Source: Saccharum officinarum
Lineage: Eukaryota > Streptophyta > Magnoliopsida > Poales > Poaceae
Direction: 5' to 3'
DNA: 64,000 nt
Assembly (NCBI GenBank): GCA_020631735.1
Contig: CM036179.1
Span: 25,783,063 to 25,847,062 of the forward strand
The notes below the pieces were generated by a model. The model was not told the origin of the DNA. It was given only the letters and a program-made list of their open reading frames with translations, and made no database searches. Positions within the stretch are counted from its first letter, which is position 1; each line of letters begins with the position of its first letter. A program made the position numbers and the translations under genes. Below are positions 1-11,030 of this stretch, piece after piece.

Positions 1-119
1 GGGGTCCTCTCTCCCTCCCGCCGAGCTTGCGAGGCGGGATTCAGGCGTTTTCGAGGAGTTGAAACGACTATTTTCCACTACGCTGGAAGTCCGGAAAGAA
101 ACGAAGGCGAACGGAGGTC

Positions 120-585
120 ACAGAGGTGACCGGACGCTGAACCGGACGCGGTCTTTGCATGACCGGACGCGTCCGGTCAGTGTTCAGTGTCTGCGCGTAT
201 TTCAGTTTGATGATCGGACGCGAAGCGCGTCCGGTCACAGTCGATCGGACGAGTCCGGTCGTTCAGGGAGCTTACTGGACTCTAACCGGACGCTGGCACT
301 GTGGCGTCCGGTCATTTCTCCAGCGCGTCCGGTCATCGTGTTTGTGCGCTGCTCAGGCTTGACCAGCGCATCCGGTCAGTCACGGGACCAGCGCGTCCGG
401 TCGTTTGCAGCGCGTCCGGTCTGCGCGTCAAGCGCGTCCGGTCATGCTACGCAGTTAGACGTTGTGCGACCGGCGCGTCCGGTCAGTTGGACCAGCGCGT
501 CCGGTCAGTGCTTCGCGACTTAGCCGTTGTGCGATCGGCGCTTCCGGTCAGTTGGACCAGCGCGTCCGGTCAACGCGATTTCGGC
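120..585 (+). repeat. Clustered GACCGGACGC / GCGTCCGGTC motif array in LTR
   Basis: About 15-20 copies of a 10 bp motif occur in both orientations within roughly 460 bp just upstream of the LTR TATA box. At 160-179 two head-to-head copies form a perfect 20 bp palindrome (TGACCGGACGCGTCCGGTCA). Spacing is irregular, so this is a clustered motif array rather than a simple satellite. The other two LTR copies carry the same array. A regulatory role is inference only. Confidence 0.85.
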
Positions 586-624
586 TGTTTAAGTTTCTAA
601 CGGCTCTTTTCGAAGGGGTACGTC

Positions 625-632
625 TATAAATA
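625..632 (+). promoter_or_regulatory. LTR TATA box (TATAAATA)
   Basis: TATAAATACTC lies directly downstream of the motif array and is conserved at the same place in the two other LTR copies (minus strand 19606-19613; plus strand 57178-57185). It marks the probable U3/R promoter of the retroelement. Confidence 0.65.
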
Positions 633-1523
633 CTCATTGGCCGCTCAAGGCTCTCTTGCTCGAACATTTGACATACTTGTGAGCACTTTGAGCTAAGCAA
701 CTCCCCTCCCACTCATCTCTCTTGTTTCTTTGCATATTCGATGTGAGATTGAGTGATCCAAGTGCATTTGCACTGTAAGATTGCATCTAGTTGGCACTTG
801 GTGGTTGATTTGCTGCGGGATTCTTGTTTCTCTTGGTGGTTGCCGCCACCTAGACGACTTGGAGCAGCTTGGAGGCGTTGGCAAGAGTTGGTGATTGTTC
901 TTGGCCACCTCCGGTGATTGTGAGGGGTTTGTGCCTACCTCGGCGAAGCGCCAAAGGCAACGTTAGTAAATTGCTCATGTCATTGCAACCTTTTGCCATT
1001 TGGTAGTTCTTGTGGCGCCTTTTGAGAGGCTCGGTGTGAGACCGATTAGCCACCGAACACGTGGTGAAGAGGGACACAACGGGGACTAGCGTGCCGGCAA
1101 GCACGTGAACCTCGGGATAAATCTTCGTGTCATCACTTTCATATTGTGATTGGTTGATCCGGTGTTCGTTATCTTGGTATTCATTGTTGATCATATTGGT
1201 TGGCTCATTACTTCGCCCCTCGGTGAAACTCTCCTAACTCAACTCCGCATTACTTTCTTAGTTATCTTTGCTAGCTAGTTAGCTTTGCTAGAGTAGCTCT
1301 TTTGTGTAGCTTGCTAGTTGTAGTTGTAGTTACCTTCTCGGTTTAACTTGTGCGGTTGAGTGCAACTACTAGAATTGTGTTTTGGATAGGTGGCTTGCAA
1401 ACACCCCGTAGGCTAAGCAAAACTCGCATCTCGCTATTTGTTATATTGATAAACTTGTTTAGCTTGTCTTTGTAGAAAATTTTAAAAGGCTATTCACCCC
1501 CCTCTAACCATCAAGACCTTCCA

Positions 1524-2490
1524 CCCAAAGGATCAAACAGACCCGGGTAATGCTAATTGTACATCTGTAGCCATGTGAACACAATATCAATTGAGGTCAA
1601 CATCCTAGGTATGGTGCCAATATGTAGCCACTAATACTGTTCAAAGCAAGGACATGAACTCTCTCACACAAAGAAAACAAAGGACATTAATTAGCAAGCC
1701 CTCCATTTGAAATTGACCCGTTTGGATCCCTTCATTTTGGAGAAATTGGAATCTACTTAATGGATTAGGCTATTTGGTTTGGAATTTGACATTCCACAGC
1801 TTTTCTAAGCTCACATATAGGCATATATCAAATTCATAGAGGGAGAGATGAAAATTAATTCTATAAATCACCATGCTATATTTCTAATTTGCAATTTATG
1901 GCATGCTCTTTAACTCACTTCTCTACAATAGAAATGCAACGTATAAGTATCTCCCTTATATGGCTAACAATAATATACAAATATATTCCATATACAACCA
2001 TATTAGCTTAATTAATCTTTCTAAATTATAATTATTAGAATGAATTCAATTCCAAGGATCTAAAATGGGCCTTATAGATTTTTTTAGTTTTCTGAATCAA
2101 ATTTCTCAAAGATTAACCATGTAAAAAATACACCAACATCAAACTAGCTAGTTTCATTAAATTATGGATGTTATTTTTTTTTTTCTAAAAAATGATTGAA
2201 GTTAGATAAGGTTGACTTAAGACAAAACTAAATTAACCTAGTTTAGGACCAAAGGAGTAGAAAATTATACAGATAGTTATATGAATTAAATGTAGACGTT
2301 GAAAAATAAAGAACGTACGAGCAAAGCAATTACCAGGTCATACTCCCTGTGGCGTAAGACTATATAAGAGGCAAGACAGACTCGTCATCATGCTTCTTGA
2401 GTCGTTGCAGCATTGTACTACGGTTCAGACAATGGTGATGGTAATAAAAAAATGTTTCCACCGGTCACTAAAAAGTGGTGTTTTAGTATT
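1524..2490. other. Intergenic, AT-rich, no gene seen
   Basis: AT-rich sequence without a convincing ORF or splice-able coding signal. I see no clear element boundaries in it. Confidence 0.6.
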
Positions 2491-2493
2491 TTA

Positions 2494-3265
2494 CCGTGTG
2501 TTTGGTTTAGGAACCACGTGGTTGAGATGGATCCAACCCAGTTTTTTGGTTGGGTTGAACCCATCTTATATTTGGTTAAGGGGTTAGGTTGAATTAGTTT
2601 TTTTTTTGTTTGGTTGGAAGGGTGAGGAAGAATGGAATGGATAGCACTTTCACACCGTTAACTGAACTATTAGTGGGGCTCACCTGTTGGCCTCTTTCCC
2701 ACGTTATCTTCTTCCTCACCTCAACTGAGCATGTGTCGCCGCTCGCCCCAAAGCCACCATGGTTGGGGGCCGCAGCTTGCCCCGCGCCATGGCTGAAACG
2801 TGCCCTGGCAGCCAGCGCCCCACACCCGCACCGCCATGGCCGGAGGGCCGAGCCTCGCCCTGGCGGCCGTCGCACCCCGCCCTGTGCCTCCATGGCTCCG
2901 CTCCTACGTTGCCCTGCTCCGACCGCCATGGCTCTGCCCTTGCGCTGCCCTGCTCTGGCCGTCGCACCCTGCCCCGAGCCTCGCCCCGTATGCTGCCTTG
3001 CTCCGGCCGCCAACTCATCGAGCTCGCCCGTGCCCGCCACACCTTCCCGAGCACCCGCGTCGCCCAGTCGCCCTGCGAGACGAAGGAAACGACATCTATG
3101 TGGGTCAAGCTCATCCCCTCGATTTGAGCGGACCACGCCAACTCGCATCTAAGGGGAATATGCCAACCCGGGTCGACCCAGTTCCACTCGATCCCCCATC
3201 CAAACACGGGTTCATCTGGGTTCGACCCATTCCAAGCCACCAAAACTCTCAAACCAAACATACGG
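2494..3265. mobile_element. Non-autonomous PIF/Harbinger-like element with GC-rich cargo
   Basis: Terminal inverted repeats CCGTGTGTTTGGTTT and AAACCAAACATACGG match at 14 of 15 positions. They are flanked on both sides by TTA (2491-2493 and 3266-3268), the target duplication typical of Tourist/Harbinger elements. The outer parts are AT-rich and contain imperfect subterminal inverted repeats (GGTTGGGTTGAACCC-like). The middle, about 2700-3070, is abruptly GC-rich and low in complexity (CCGCCATGG- and GCCCTGC-type repeats). All six frames are open over parts of it, so the overlapping ORFs are probably not genes. The middle could be a captured host fragment. Confidence 0.7.
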
Positions 3266-3268
3266 TTA

Positions 3269-3962
3269 GAGATCAACATAGAAGTATACAATTACATAGA
3301 CTGTATACCAACTGCCAACACAGTTTCAAAAGTAAAATTTACTACTCTTATCCTTTGCAGTAATATGTCAAACATACTAATACCGTTAAAAATTTCCAAA
3401 ATAAATTGGATATACGACAAAAGGTAGATTCGAATCGTTGTTTAAATTGATCAGCTGAGTGCAATCCAAAATGTCCCTTATCTATGAGAGAACATGTAAT
3501 AGTTTTATGCCTTATTCGCTTGAACTTATCAGTCCGGCTTATGAGCCATGGTACAGTATTTTTCTCTCACAACAAAACAACCGTAGTAGCTTATCAGCCA
3601 TAAAAACCATCATCCTTTATTTCTTACAAGTTACAGGTAATTCATGGTTTTCTGATTTTATTAGATTTTCCATGTGAATTTTTTTCGCGAACACGCAACT
3701 TGGGCGCATTTTTCGTTAAGAGGAGTAAATGTCAGTTACAAGAGTTGTAGGTGTTGAGCAACTTGCATGGAGCGCGAGACGCACACCCTGCCTATGATGA
3801 TCAGACAGCTACCAACGCAGTGCTACTGCTAAAGCGTATTATATGATATGGATTTTGCGACTAAAGGTACATGGCAGGTGCCTCAAACCACCAGCAGATG
3901 AAGCATTGCAGCGAGGCCATGCTTTAGCTTGAAATCAAGTACATATGACAGTAGTTGGCAAC
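3269..3962. other. Intergenic with a probable hAT-type MITE remnant
   Basis: No gene is seen. About 3505-3606 contains the CTTATCAG(T)CCGGCTTATGAGCCATGG / TTTTTCTCTCACAACAAAAC pattern common to a grass MITE family. Its ends are not clear enough to bound. Confidence 0.45.
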
Positions 3963-3964
3963 TA

Positions 3965-4473
3965 GTTCCTTCGTCCTGGTATATAAGGCGTAACTATCTC
4001 TGGTTTAAAGATCAAGAAACATATTTAATTCTCTCTCTTAAGAGCAACCACAATGTATATGGGCTAAGTAGTCCATATGAACAACTTTTGTGTCAGTGAA
4101 CTATAGTTATGGTTGTCTTCATAATGTTTCAGCCAACAAGTATCCATAAAATTGGTCCCATATGAGATAAAAAATTAGTTCTCTTTACAATCCTATACAA
4201 AACCAAGAAAGAGAGAGGGAGGAGTGAGAAAAAGTAATATTTTTTATTCCTTATGGGTATCTTTTGCTATAGACTACCCTATGAACTGGTCTCACAATGT
4301 TTCAGCTACCTGATAATAAATATTTTAATTCTATGAACTATCTTATGGCAAACATTGTGGTTGCTCTAACACCAGTACTACTGTATCGTTATACGTGCGT
4401 CTAAAAAGAGCACGCCTTATATTATGATACTAGAATAAAAATTAGTTATGCTTATATATTAGGACGAAGTGAG
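3965..4473. mobile_element. Stowaway-like (Tc1/Mariner) MITE, interrupted
   Basis: Left end GTTCCTTCGTCCTGGTATATAAG and right end CTTATATATTAGGACGAAGTGAG are inverted copies of the usual CTCCCTCCGTCC Stowaway terminus. TA dinucleotides flank it at 3963-3964 and 4474-4475. A second MITE sits inside at 4042-4366, so the original Stowaway was about 180 bp. Confidence 0.7.
4042..4366. mobile_element. Tourist-like MITE nested in the Stowaway element
   Basis: The terminal inverted repeats GAGCAACCACAATGT and ACATTGTGGTTGCTC are perfect over 15 bp. TAA target duplications lie at 4039-4041 and 4367-4369. The length is 325 bp with no coding capacity. The order of insertion is clear: Stowaway first, this element later. 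Confidence 0.85.
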
Positions 4474-4475
4474 TA

Positions 4476-5764
4476 AATGTTAGTTTGAACATATCGAGTA
4501 GCGAATCTGCTATTTCAATTTCAACAGATTAAATTGAAACCCGTTTATGCATGACTTTATTGTCCAAGATGTTGAAATGATTGTGAGAGGTGTAAAGGCG
4601 AAAAAGGATATATGGTATAATTGATGGAGGTGTTATCTGTACCTTAATAAGCAACTAAACAAATTGATGGTGGTGTTTTCTATACCTTAAGCAACTAAAA
4701 ATATTTAAACCTGTTTTATCACGTAGAACATTTTTCTCCTTCAAGTAGGACATTTGTATCACGGTGTAGTATTTTTCTCAACTGAAAAAAAACTGTTTAT
4801 TCTATCTAAATCTAAAATCAATAAGCTCTGGCCTCACAGGTTTTCAATCCTGGATCCGCCATTGAGTGGGCATGCATCTATAGCTTGCAAGTGCACACAG
4901 TGTTGCATAAGTTTACAGTTGCAGCATCATCCATCCTTTAGTAGAAGCAAGCGAAGAACAGACCCTTTATAATGGAAAAAAAACATTCGATCGGGTGTTA
5001 ATGACATGGTTGCTGCCACTAGCATATACGTGATGTATACTCAAAAAATGGTCCATAAAGAGGAAAGAATGTTACGCGCCTGCTCGGCCGCTCGTATCAG
5101 TGGCACCCGTGGCGGATCTAGGCTTTAGCTGTGAGGTTTTTTTGGTTGCCAAAATAGGTTTATACTCCTTATAAAGTTTCTAGTTATATATATTGATGAT
5201 GTCAATTGATCTAAAATTTGCGTTCTAAAATACTATAAGGTACTTGATTATTTAAAATTTGTTTCAAATCAAATTATAGGATATTTCAAATGAATTAATT
5301 CTCCTAAATCACCAATCACATGCATTGATGCATACATATCATGCATTAGTGTCTACCAACAGGCTCAAATATATTAAAGGAGGACTACATGCATCATTTG
5401 TTTTATCTCATAATCTATCTTAGCATTTCTAATATAACTACGGAGGAAGTAATATTCACGCCAATTAACACGCCCTTCGATCCGTTCCTGCTTTGTCTTT
5501 TTCCATTCTGGAAAAGCCGGACAGTAACAGAACCGTCACTATAACGTGACGAGAGTCTATTGACTCTTGTGAGCCTACATGGCATTTCAACTAATAAAAG
5601 AAACAAAAAAAAGTTACACAAAAGCAACCAGTCATCGTTCCGTCCAATCATAGTCGCAATCAGTCGCCATCTCGGCAACAGTTATGTGTTCAACTCCTTC
5701 CCTGACACTCCATCCATATGATCACGATATATAGATACCACGAATAAAATCCAGTGTCTCATGT
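4476..5764. other. Intergenic, no gene seen
   Basis: AT-rich sequence with scattered short ORFs on both strands and no conserved protein signal or clear transposon ends. Confidence 0.55.
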
Positions 5765-5772
5765 GTTGTAAT

Positions 5773-6406
5773 CTACGTTGTCGAGATACGGATACGAGTA
5801 TTGGATACGATACGTATCGGATACGCGGATACGTCATCTCTCGAAAAACACCGACACAGGGATACGCCTAATATGTTTTAATATAATAATTATTATATAT
5901 ATGAATTACAAGCTAAAAGTAGTTATCTAGACAGTTTTAACTTAAAACTTAGCAGCTTCAAAGCAAATTATGCAACACATTATTTGATTCAAAAAGTAAA
6001 AAAAATAAAAAAAAACCAAGAAACTTGCATAAAAGAAGTTATTTGGACGCTAATCTCTCCTCAAACCTTAACAACCTCTTTTAGGTAGTTTTACCATTTC
6101 CTATTGGCGAAGTGGATTCAAACTTACGTCTGACCTAAGGGAATCACATATTATGACAGCTAGGTAACGATATGAGAATAGAAGAGCTAATTGCTTTTCA
6201 CGATAGTCAGGCTACATAGGCTGTTTTCTAGTTTTTGGCAGTATCTAAGTTGACACAACCGTATTGGATACGAGTATCCCAACCATAAAGTATCCAGTTT
6301 TTTAGTGCGGCTGGGATACGTATCTGGCGTGTATCCAAAGAGTATTGGTATCCGATACGTATCGGATACGGATACTGCACCTCTCAGAAGTATCCGCGCA
6401 ACATAG
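5773..6406. mobile_element. hAT-type non-autonomous element
   Basis: An 8 bp direct duplication GTTGTAAT flanks the element (5765-5772 and 6407-6414). Its ends are imperfect inverted repeats: CTACGTTGTCGAGATA against CTATGTTGCGCGGATA (reverse complement of the right end). Both subterminal regions are packed with GGATACG/CGTATCC copies, including GGATACGATACGTATCGGAT on the left and ATCCGATACGTATCGGATAC on the right. The interior is AT-rich and non-coding. An 8 bp duplication and clustered subterminal motifs fit hAT elements. Confidence 0.75.
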
Positions 6407-6414
6407 GTTGTAAT

Positions 6415-7209
6415 GGGATGATTAATTAGCTACTGGGATGACTTCGAGGCAACGGCACTTGCAGTGTACTGCTTCCTTTGTTCACACACAATTATATTCT
6501 ATATACTGTAGGAATCAACGGAGTCAAACTATTTGAAGGGTTTGACTTAAGTACACATGTCTATTTTCAAATACCTAGAATATGTTGAGGTTATTCGCGT
6601 AAACAATATATTATGCTATTTATGGATCGTTTATGCGTTCCACTAATAATAATACAAAAAAGAAGATAAAATCTTCTATGAAAGATCTATATTATTGTGT
6701 ATTCTCTTGTCTACAAAAGAAAACAATTCTCACATTTCGAGAAATCAAATGATTCCATGTTTGACCAAAGTTTTAAGAGAAATTATTAATGTTTATAATA
6801 TAAAATAAATATTATTAGATTAATTATAAATATATTTTTTCATAATAAATTTATTTGAAGATATAAATGTGGATACTATTTGCTCTAAACTTGATTAAAT
6901 TTGAACTATTTTAACAGATGAGGATACCATAGTTATATTCTTCTATGGACCTAGATAGTGCCTGGAAGTTGCCAAGTTGGAAACGAAGATGGAATGCCCT
7001 GACGTACTGTATGTGACAGTGGGCGCTCTCCAGTCCGGTGAAGACAAAAAGTATAGAATGTGTCAATATGTTGGTGCAATCAAAACGAACTCTCGCTCCA
7101 GGCACCTCGTGTTTAATGACAACCACTCCAACAGTAGTCCTGCCGCCACAAGCAAAGCTGCTGTTCGTACCAACCAATAAAAGTGTCATCCTACCTTCAA
7201 CGAAAACAA
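6415..7209. other. Intergenic with diverged Stowaway-like remnant
   Basis: No gene is seen. About 6520-6900 contains GTCAAAC and TTTGACC segments and AT-rich interior similar to old Stowaway/Mariner MITEs, without clean ends. Confidence 0.45.
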
Positions 7210-7423
7210 GGCCTCGTTCTCTTCCCTTCCGAATTCCAAGTTTTTTTTTACACATACATGGAGCATTAAATGTTGGTAAAAAAATAACTAATTGCACGGT
7301 TTGGTAGTAAATCACGAGACGAATCTTTTGAGCCCAATTAGTCCATGATTAACACTAATTGTAAATACAAACGAAAGTGCTACAATAGCTGAAGTTGAAA
7401 AAATTTACAATCTAAACGAGACC
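7210..7423. mobile_element. Grass MITE (GGCCTCGTT...AACGAGACC)
   Basis: The ends are GGCCTCGTTC and AATCTAAACGAGACC. The interior has AACTAATTGCACGGTTTGG, AATCACGAGACGAATCTTTT and GAGCCCAATTAGTCCATGAT, a pattern shared with the MITE at 31990-32228 here. The two copies confirm a repeated family. No clear target duplication is visible. Confidence 0.7.
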
Positions 7424-7649
7424 AAGATGGAAACAACACAACCCAACAAAGGTCAAAGGGCCCTCAAAAAGCCGCGCACAGGAGCGGTATCTCCCTGCCT
7501 CAAAAATCACCACGAATCTTCTTGGATTTGTGAGCTACCGTGCGAAAAAGCAGCCTGCAGTGCTCCGTCTCCGTGCTTGCTGCTACTCTCCAGCTACCAC
7601 CACATCCAACTCGCGCGCGTGGCGCGCGTGCGCTCATCACTACACTGCA

Positions 7650-10112
7650 TCATGAGTCCAGCGGCCCGAGCGGCGGCACTCCTCCGGCAGTCGCCGGCGG
7701 CCTGACGTCCTTGAGCAGGCCCACCACCTGCTGCATGGTGGGCCTCTTCTCCGGCGCGCCGGCCGTGCAGAGGAACCCCACCTGCAGGCACTCGGCCATC
7801 TCCTTCTCCGCCTCCGTCCCCGCCGTCTCGTCCCGCAGCCGGTCGTCCACGAGGTTGAGGCCCTTGCGGTTCCGGATCACGCCGCGCGCCCAGCTCGTGG
7901 TCGACGCGTCGCTCCACCGCGCCTGCCCCGTCACCACCTCGAACACCAGCGTGCCGAAGCGGTACACGTCGCTCGCCGGCGTCGACGTCTCGTCGCTGCT
8001 GCTGCCGGCGTGCAGGAAGTCCGAGATCCGGGGCTCCATGTCGTCGCCCAGGAGGATGTTGGTCGGCACCAGGCGGCCGTGCACGATGGGCCGCCGGCCG
8101 GAGCCGGACCCTGCTGCCCCTGCCCACCCCTGGTGCAGGAACGCGAGCCCTCGGGCGATGCCCAGGATGATCCGGTACCGAGTCGGCCAGTCGCCCGCGG
8201 GCTTTCTGTCCTCGATGGCTTCCATTGTGTCTATGCAGATGTCCTCGGTGTCCATGCTCCCCACTGGTAGCTCGTGGAGCCACCGGTGAAGGTCACCTTT
8301 CTCCATGTACTCGTAAAGCACAAGTTTTTGGTTCCCTGTTGTTGTATGTATACATAAAAATCCAAAGATCAGAATGATGATCGTAATGACTAATGACCAA
8401 AGTATGTTCAGCTGTCCTTCTGATAGGAAGAAGAAGATGCAGCAGCAGAATGTTCAGCTCTCGCTGATTCATTATGCTAATTTACTATCCAGTTTCTGGA
8501 ATATCTCTGCAGTCGTCTAGGATAACAGGAGTATGTGACAACTAACAGTGAGCGCTGCTACTTTATTCTTGTTTCCAGAAGGCAGTTTGACTTAAATGAC
8601 AAATGCAACTTCCCGTGGCCCCTGCTGTCACTTCTATGTTGTTTTCAGTTACTCTCTGTCGTCTTGGACTCTTGATATTTATTTATATATATACCAGCAT
8701 ACTTTGGTTCATGTATAAGGTGATACTATTAATCAGTTTTATTAAAAATTTGTACAATCTTGACAAGAATAGGATGACCATATGTTCTTCTTAATTTACT
8801 ACTGCCTGGTAAACGAAATTAGTTTGATAGGAGTATGAAGCTGACCTGCAATACAGTAACCAAGGAGCGGGAGAATGTTTGGATGCCTGAGCCGTGCAAG
8901 CTCCCGAACCCGGCCTCCGTGGCGGCGGCGTCGGCGTCCTCCGCAACTCCAGCCACGGCGCCCTCCACGACGCGCACGACGACGTGGAGGTCCCCAGGGA
9001 GCACGGCGCGGTACGCGGCCCCGCTGCGGCCGCCCGTGTCCGCGAGCTGCGACTCGCGCCCGAACCCGGACGTGGCCGCGGCCAGGTCCGCCAGCGTCAG
9101 CTCCATCAGCGGCCGCTCCAGCACCACCACCGGCGCCGCGGCGGCCACCTTCACCGCCCCCACCACCACCTCGTCGTCCTCCCACACCGCTGTTTTCCCG
9201 TCCTTGTCCTTCTTCTTCTTCTTCTTCTTCCAGCGACGCGTCATGGCGCACGCCACGCACGCGGCTAAGAACGCCAGCGCGGCTGCGGTCACCGCCGCGC
9301 CGACTGAGACTAGCGCTATGGTGACCGCACGTTTGTGCCTGTTTCCGCCATTAGACGACGGCGCCGGCTCCGGCGCCGGAGCGATGTCCTCGATCACTCG
9401 CAACGCGTTGCCGGCTTGGACGAAGGAGGAATTGCCGAACTTAAGGACGGTGGCGGCGTCAACCGCGCCGGAGAAGTTGTTGTGCGAGATGTCCAAGACC
9501 TGGAGACCGCCGAGAGGCGGCAGGTCGACGGGGAACATCCCGGTCATGTGGTTCCCTGACAGGTTAAGCACGCGCACCAGCGTCAGGCTCCGCAGTCCCG
9601 CTGGCACCGTTCCGATGGCGTTCCTCGACACGTCGAGGGCGACCACGCCGGAGAGCCCGGCCACGCTGTCGACGGAGGTGAACCGGTTGCTGGACACGTT
9701 GAGCGTCGCCAGGCGCGTGCTCGGGTAGTCGAACCTGAGGACGCCTTCGAGGTGGTTACGGGAGACATCCACGGCCCGGAGCAGCGGCGCGCGCCAGAAC
9801 GAGCTGCCGTCGATGTGGCCATGGAGGGAGTTGTTGGAGAGGTCGACGGTGAGGAGGCTCGTCAGGTTGCCTAGCGCGGCCAGTTCACGGCACCCGTGAG
9901 GTTCCGCGACGGGAAGTGGAGCCGCCTGACGGGGCGGCAGGCGCGGCGGCCAGGCAGTGGCAAGGGAAGTTGGTGACCTGGCTGAACGCCGCGCGGATGA
10001 TTTCTCCGTCACGGAGGGTGCAGTTCGCGGAGCTGTTGGACTCGGCCGCTGCGGCGGCGGCGGCCGCGGCGAGGAGCAGGAAGACGCGGCAGGCGGCCAA
10101 GCGGAGTGGCAT
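7650..10112 (-). CDS. LRR receptor-like pseudokinase (CaMRLK/MEE62-like), frame broken
   Basis: Two exons, 8846-10112 and 7650-8335. The 510 bp intron (8336-8845) has a GT donor and CAACAG acceptor and splits one glycine codon. The ATG at 10112 begins a signal peptide (MPLRLAACRVFLLL then an alanine run). A short Cys-containing cap, about five leucine-rich repeats (LTVDLSNNSL, LNLSGNHMTG, LDISHNNFSG), a membrane helix and a lysine-rich stop-transfer stretch follow, then a cytoplasmic kinase-like domain. Kinase hallmarks are degenerate: the VAIK lysine reads VVVRVV, HRD reads HGR and DFG reads DFL, so phosphotransfer is unlikely. Each of three sites, near 9930, 9874 and 8906, lacks one base relative to the conserved reading. 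The sum is three, so splice phase and the final frame agree and a product of about 651 residues is implied. These may be sequencing errors near a contig end or true pseudogenization. The family name is from recall of At5g45800-type proteins. Confidence 0.8.
8336..8845 (-). other. Intron of the receptor-like kinase gene
   Basis: The donor (GTCAGC after ...ATTGCAG) is at 8845 and the acceptor (...ACAACAG before GGAACCAAAAA) ends at 8336. Splicing joins the N-lobe strand ending LLGYCIAG to NQKLVLYEYMEKGDL, which reads as a continuous kinase N-lobe/hinge. The interior is AT-rich and in-frame stops are present. Confidence 0.8.
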
Positions 10113-10679
10113 AGCTCCAGGTAGTCTCGCTTTTGCGCGTGATGCCCGGCCGTGTTTTCTCTGGTGGTTTTGTAGGAGACGACCTGCGGACCGCGGCAGC
10201 GTCCTGATCTGATTGAATGGATGGGGATTGGGGTGGAATAGTCGAAGTCGAAGAGGAAAGGGGACAATCCGCACTCCGCAACGTCGGCCAACGGGCCACG
10301 AGCACAGGGAACAAAATTTCCTTGTCAGAATTCGGAAGGCGCGGAAGATGCTTTGTAGTAGTTTGTCCTCTGTGATGGGCCGTAGTTAAGTGCTGCACGC
10401 AGCACGCGCATGGACGGCCCAATTAAGAGCACCATGGGATGAAAAAGTCCACCCCGACATCCGGACGTCCGCACCGCTGCACGTCGTCCCATGTCCCGTG
10501 TCTTCCCACCCATGTCTCGCCTGCTGCACCCGTCTGCAAGCACGTAGGGTCTACCCACGCCAGTGGGGACCGCCTCCGCCTGCGCTCGCTTCCCGCGCCT
10601 GACACCGAGACGAGACAGCAGAAAGAGAAGGGAGATGCAATACCTGATCTAGTTTTGAAACATTTAGATACAGTAATTG
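10113..10679. other. Upstream region of the kinase gene and flanking repeat
   Basis: The first ~200 bp is probably the kinase 5' leader and promoter (read on the minus strand); I see no definite TATA box. From about 10440 the sequence becomes GC-rich (CATCCGGACGTCCGCACC) and resembles the edge of a repeated element that continues into the GCAACAT repeats. The ORFs on both strands here are not supported. Confidence 0.4.
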
Positions 10680-11030
10680 CAACATACGTCTAAAAACAAA
10701 AAAACATTCGAAACATGCATCTGAAACACTTGTAAAAATACATGAAAAACACTAGAAATTATTGTAAAACATATGCAACATCCAGATAAAAAGCACTTGC
10801 ATTATATGTATGAAAACATATGCAACATCCAGATAAACACACTTGCAACATACGCCAGAAAAAACAGATGAAACATTGAGAATAGGAGCTTGCAACATAC
10901 GTGTACAACCATTGCAACATGTGCAACATCCTGGTCTACTTTTGCAATATCCGTATGAAAACACTTGCAACATACATCTGAAATATTTGAAATACTTGAA
11001 ACAGGTGCTTGCAACATGCTAGCAAGGCCA
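10680..11030. repeat. Degenerate tandem repeat rich in TTGCAACATA(C)GTCTGAAAC
   Basis: Over 350 bp the units CTTGCAACATACGTCTGAAA and GCAACATCCAGATAAAA recur every 20-60 bp with many changes. The pattern is not coding on either strand and looks like the internal repeats of a grass DNA transposon; the family is not assigned. An unrelated GC-rich stretch follows directly. Confidence 0.65.

Larger units (their letters stand above)
1..1523 (+). mobile_element. Copia (Sirevirus-like) LTR, 3' part; solo or 3' LTR
   Basis: The sequence aligns along its length with the 3' two thirds of the Copia LTR at 55787-58104: the same CCCTCCCGCCGAGC start, the same GCGTCCGGTC motif array, a TATAAATA box, and the end motif GGCTATTCACCCCCCTCTA. 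It stops near CCTTCCA at about 1523. No methionine-tRNA primer site (TGGTATC...) follows, so this is not a 5' LTR; it is a solo LTR or the 3' LTR of an element lying before the window. The window edge cuts off its start. It is clearly more diverged from the two other copies than they are from each other, so it is an older insertion. ORFs inside it are artefacts of the GC-rich repeats. Confidence 0.85.

Noticed and set aside
120..585. Regularly recurring short motif that could suggest a CRISPR array
   Set aside because: The motif is only 10 bp, occurs in both orientations with irregular short spacers, lies in a plant LTR and has no cas genes nearby.
59..600. Overlapping ORFs of 67-154 codons in the LTR array
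   Set aside because: Three frames are open at once because the repeat lacks stop codons; the products are repeats of ASGQ/RPVR type with no domain.
2594..3363. Six overlapping ORFs of 120-190 codons
   Set aside because: They lie on both strands of one GC-rich core inside a bounded Harbinger element; low-complexity composition explains the openness.
7540..8289. Long plus-strand ORFs opposite the kinase exon
   Set aside because: They are antisense shadows of GC-rich third codon positions; the minus strand has clear kinase motifs and splice sites.
8875..10212. Other long ORFs on both strands over kinase exon 1
   Set aside because: Arginine/proline-rich shadows; the LRR and membrane segment are found only in the minus-strand frames.
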